Shown here one piece after another: positions 62,528 through 64,000 of a stretch of 64,000 nucleotides of DNA. Source of the stretch: Exiguobacterium sp. s193 (GTDB lineage: Bacteria > Bacillota > Bacilli > Exiguobacteriales > Exiguobacteriaceae); contig NZ_JACSMR010000011.1 in assembly GCF_018618755.1 (NCBI RefSeq), positions 1 to 64,000 on the forward strand, given 5' to 3'. The position numbers were made by a program, and so were the translations under genes. Numbering within the stretch: the first letter of the stretch is position 1; every line of letters starts with the position of its first letter. The notes below the pieces were generated by a model. It saw nothing but the letters and a program-made list of their open reading frames with translations. It was not told the origin of the DNA and made no database searches.

Positions 62528-63571
62528 GTGAAGCGGATTGTTTTAGTCGGGGCAGGTCATGCCCATTTAGAATGTATCAAAGAAGGCACACATCCGGATG
62601 TTGAATGGATCGTCATCAACCCGTCCCGTTATCAGTATTATTCAGGAATGTTTTCCGGTCTTGCGGACGGCACGTATCAACTCGAGGAGACGCGGGTCGA
62701 TGTCAAAGCACTCTGTGCGCGTCACGGAAAGACATTGATGGAGGACCGTGTCACGCGGATCGATCCGCAAACGAAACAAGTTTTCTGTCAGTCAGGCGAA
62801 ATCATTTCTTACGACGTCGTATCGTGTAACATCGGTTCAAATGATTGGAATCTCTCGGAGGCGACGGCACGCGTCACGATCAAACCGAATTATCAAATCG
62901 ATCAAGCGCTCCGTCAGTTTAAAGAGGCATCGTCGCCCGTCATCGTCGGGAGCGGTGCTGCTGCGATCGAGATGGCGGCGTCATTCCAATCAGACGATTG
63001 TCCGGTCACACTCGTCCATGATGAACCGCTCCTCGCAGGACACCCGGCAGAAGCGAGCATCCTTGACCGGTTGGATACGCTGGGTGTGACACGCATCGTC
63101 GACCGGTTCGTCTCTCTTGATGAACAAACCGTCCGGCTCCAGTCGGGTCAATCATTCAAAGCGGATGCCGTCCTGTTTTTAGGTGGCGCATCCGCACTGG
63201 ATCTGTTCAAGGCATCCGGCCTCTATTGTGACGAGCGTGGGTTTTTGCTCGTCCACGAGACGTTCCAGTCGCTAGAGGACCCATCCTTGTTTGCCGTCGG
63301 CGACTGCGCGACACTCGCCGCATATCCGAACACACCGAAGAACGGGGTAACCGCCGTCCGGCAAGCCCCGGTCTTGCTTGAGAATCTCCTTCGTTTCGTC
63401 AATCAGGAACGGTTGCGGACGTTCCGGCCGCAAGGGCGTTACTTGACGATTCTTTCGATGGGCCATCAGCAAGCAACATTGCTTTACGGACGACACTATC
63501 AGACGAACCATCTGAGCTGGCGTTTAAAACAATGGATTGATCGCCGGTTCATCAAGAGTTATACGACGTAA
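62528..63571 (+). CDS. FAD-dependent pyridine-nucleotide oxidoreductase (SelD-N-domain-like)
   Basis: 347 residues, GTG start after AAGTAGGTG. IVLVGAGHAHLECI near 4 is the FAD loop with the GAGHAH variant, YYSGMFSGLADGTY near 36, YDVVSCNIGS near 96, VIVGSGAAAIEMAASF near 138 is the NAD(P) loop, and LFAVGDCATLA near 258 is the second FAD motif. The pattern resembles the NADH-dehydrogenase-like domain found fused to bacterial SelD, but no selD is present. It may act as a quinone or small-molecule reductase. Confidence 0.82.
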   Translation: MKRIVLVGAGHAHLECIKEGTHPDVEWIVINPSRYQYYSGMFSGLADGTYQLEETRVDVKALCARHGKTLMEDRVTRIDPQTKQVFCQSGEIISYDVVSCNIGSNDWNLSEATARVTIKPNYQIDQALRQFKEASSPVIVGSGAAAIEMAASFQSDDCPVTLVHDEPLLAGHPAEASILDRLDTLGVTRIVDRFVSLDEQTVRLQSGQSFKADAVLFLGGASALDLFKASGLYCDERGFLLVHETFQSLEDPSLFAVGDCATLAAYPNTPKNGVTAVRQAPVLLENLLRFVNQERLRTFRPQGRYLTILSMGHQQATLLYGRHYQTNHLSWRLKQWIDRRFIKSYTT

Positions 63572-63949
63572 GAACCCGAATTTCGAATGAACTGGGAGTT
63601 CGGTTCAAGACGGAACGTGCACTAAGATGTCTGCATGCGGCACCTCTTAAAACAGAGAGGCATTCATTGCTCAATCTAGACACAAAAACTCTTGTGAAGC
63701 ATAAACAGGCGATATCGAGATGAGATGCAATTCGTTCGCGCTTCCCTGTCTCGCCTCGTCTTCAAAGCGGCAATCTTCCGCCGCCGCTACAGCAAAGCTG
63801 CAGGGTCGCGACCGATTGCTTTTCGCGGTTCTAAGCGATTCGAGACGGATTACGCTCTAAACGGTCTGCATGCCCGGCTTGCCTGCCTCGCCCGAGGAAA
63901 GCAACAAAAAAGACGCTTGATTTCCCGATAGCACGTTGTCTACAGTTTG
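63572..63949. other. Gene-free stretch at the right end
   Basis: About 378 bp with no supported gene. One open frame (63725-63931) has basic, low-quality content and no proper ribosome binding site. CTGCATGC occurs twice (near 63632 and 63868). No RNA family recognised; it may be decayed sequence or a leader of something beyond the terminator. Confidence 0.5.
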
Positions 63950-63982
63950 AAACAGCCATCGCAAGTATGCGATGGCTGTTTT
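63950..63982. terminator. Intrinsic terminator
   Basis: AAACAGCCATCGC pairs with GCGATGGCTGTTT with a T run after it and an A run before it. Confidence 0.85.
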
Positions 63983-64000
63983 CGTGTCTTTGATTATTTT

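Noticed and set aside
63725-63931. 68-codon open frame at the right end
   Set aside because: Very basic product, no ribosome binding site, no motif.

Overview
The window looks like a chromosomal segment of a low-to-mid G+C Bacillota in the Bacillales, possibly an Exiguobacterium-like organism. Many genes match Bacillus subtilis families (ydbS-ydbT, yrzF, ohrA/ohrR, ywbLMN-type efe genes, yneT-parE-parC, ykoEDC, ctc). Ribosome binding sites are strong AGGAGG-type with frequent GTG and TTG starts. SigB-type promoters, a B. subtilis-type Fur box and many intrinsic terminators are also present. The genus is inference; no rRNA or tRNA gene was seen.

Layout. 0-2 kb: the left end of an IS200/IS605-type element carrying tnpB (open at the window edge) abuts a 5'-truncated, possibly phage-derived gene, followed by a run of hairpins ending in a terminator. 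2-16.7 kb: housekeeping and accessory genes, including GNAT, the fetAB iron-export ABC transporter, an SDR, a SAM methyltransferase, a YrzF-like kinase, an M32 carboxypeptidase, a GDPD, a guanylate-kinase paralogue, an APH-fold gene broken by one stop codon, DUF402, TPR, MarR and a hydrolase-less RelA/SpoT synthetase. 16.7-28.4 kb: the divergent ohr/ohrR peroxide module with its operator, ydbS-ydbT, an alpha/beta-hydrolase-like protein lacking its nucleophile, a PP2C-like phosphatase, small membrane or secreted peptides, an APH-family kinase and a K+/H+ antiporter.

28.6-38 kb: GNAT, a YhhX-like oxidoreductase, a secreted SH3-C39 peptidase, a DUF2339 membrane protein, then a Fur-controlled efeO-efeB-efeU iron uptake operon and a SigB-controlled YflT-domain stress gene. 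38-49 kb: a divergent FMN-reductase/winged-helix-like pair with a palindrome between them, a WYL regulator, a MoxR-DUF58-YebA-like operon, and a five-gene minus-strand operon (satD, DUF3307, histidine phosphatase, ComEC-like MBL hydrolase, DUF3006) preceded by an unusual regular GTTAC array. A Nudix gene with a candidate short leader RNA follows.

49-64 kb: parC-parE-yneT on the minus strand, a dyad-rich 400-bp region leading to a XerS-like tyrosine recombinase, a SWIM-SNF2 helicase, ctc (L25 family) with a long leader and a SigB-type promoter, and a promoter-TPP riboswitch-terminator cassette controlling the ykoEDC thiamine-type ECF transporter. A FAD oxidoreductase and a gene-free tail close the window.

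The most promising items for new biology are the GTTAC array before satD, the palindromes before the XerS-like gene, the Nudix leader RNA, the hairpin string at 1.3-1.6 kb, and the nucleophile-less hydrolase. I saw no clear new defence island, CRISPR array or biosynthetic cluster.
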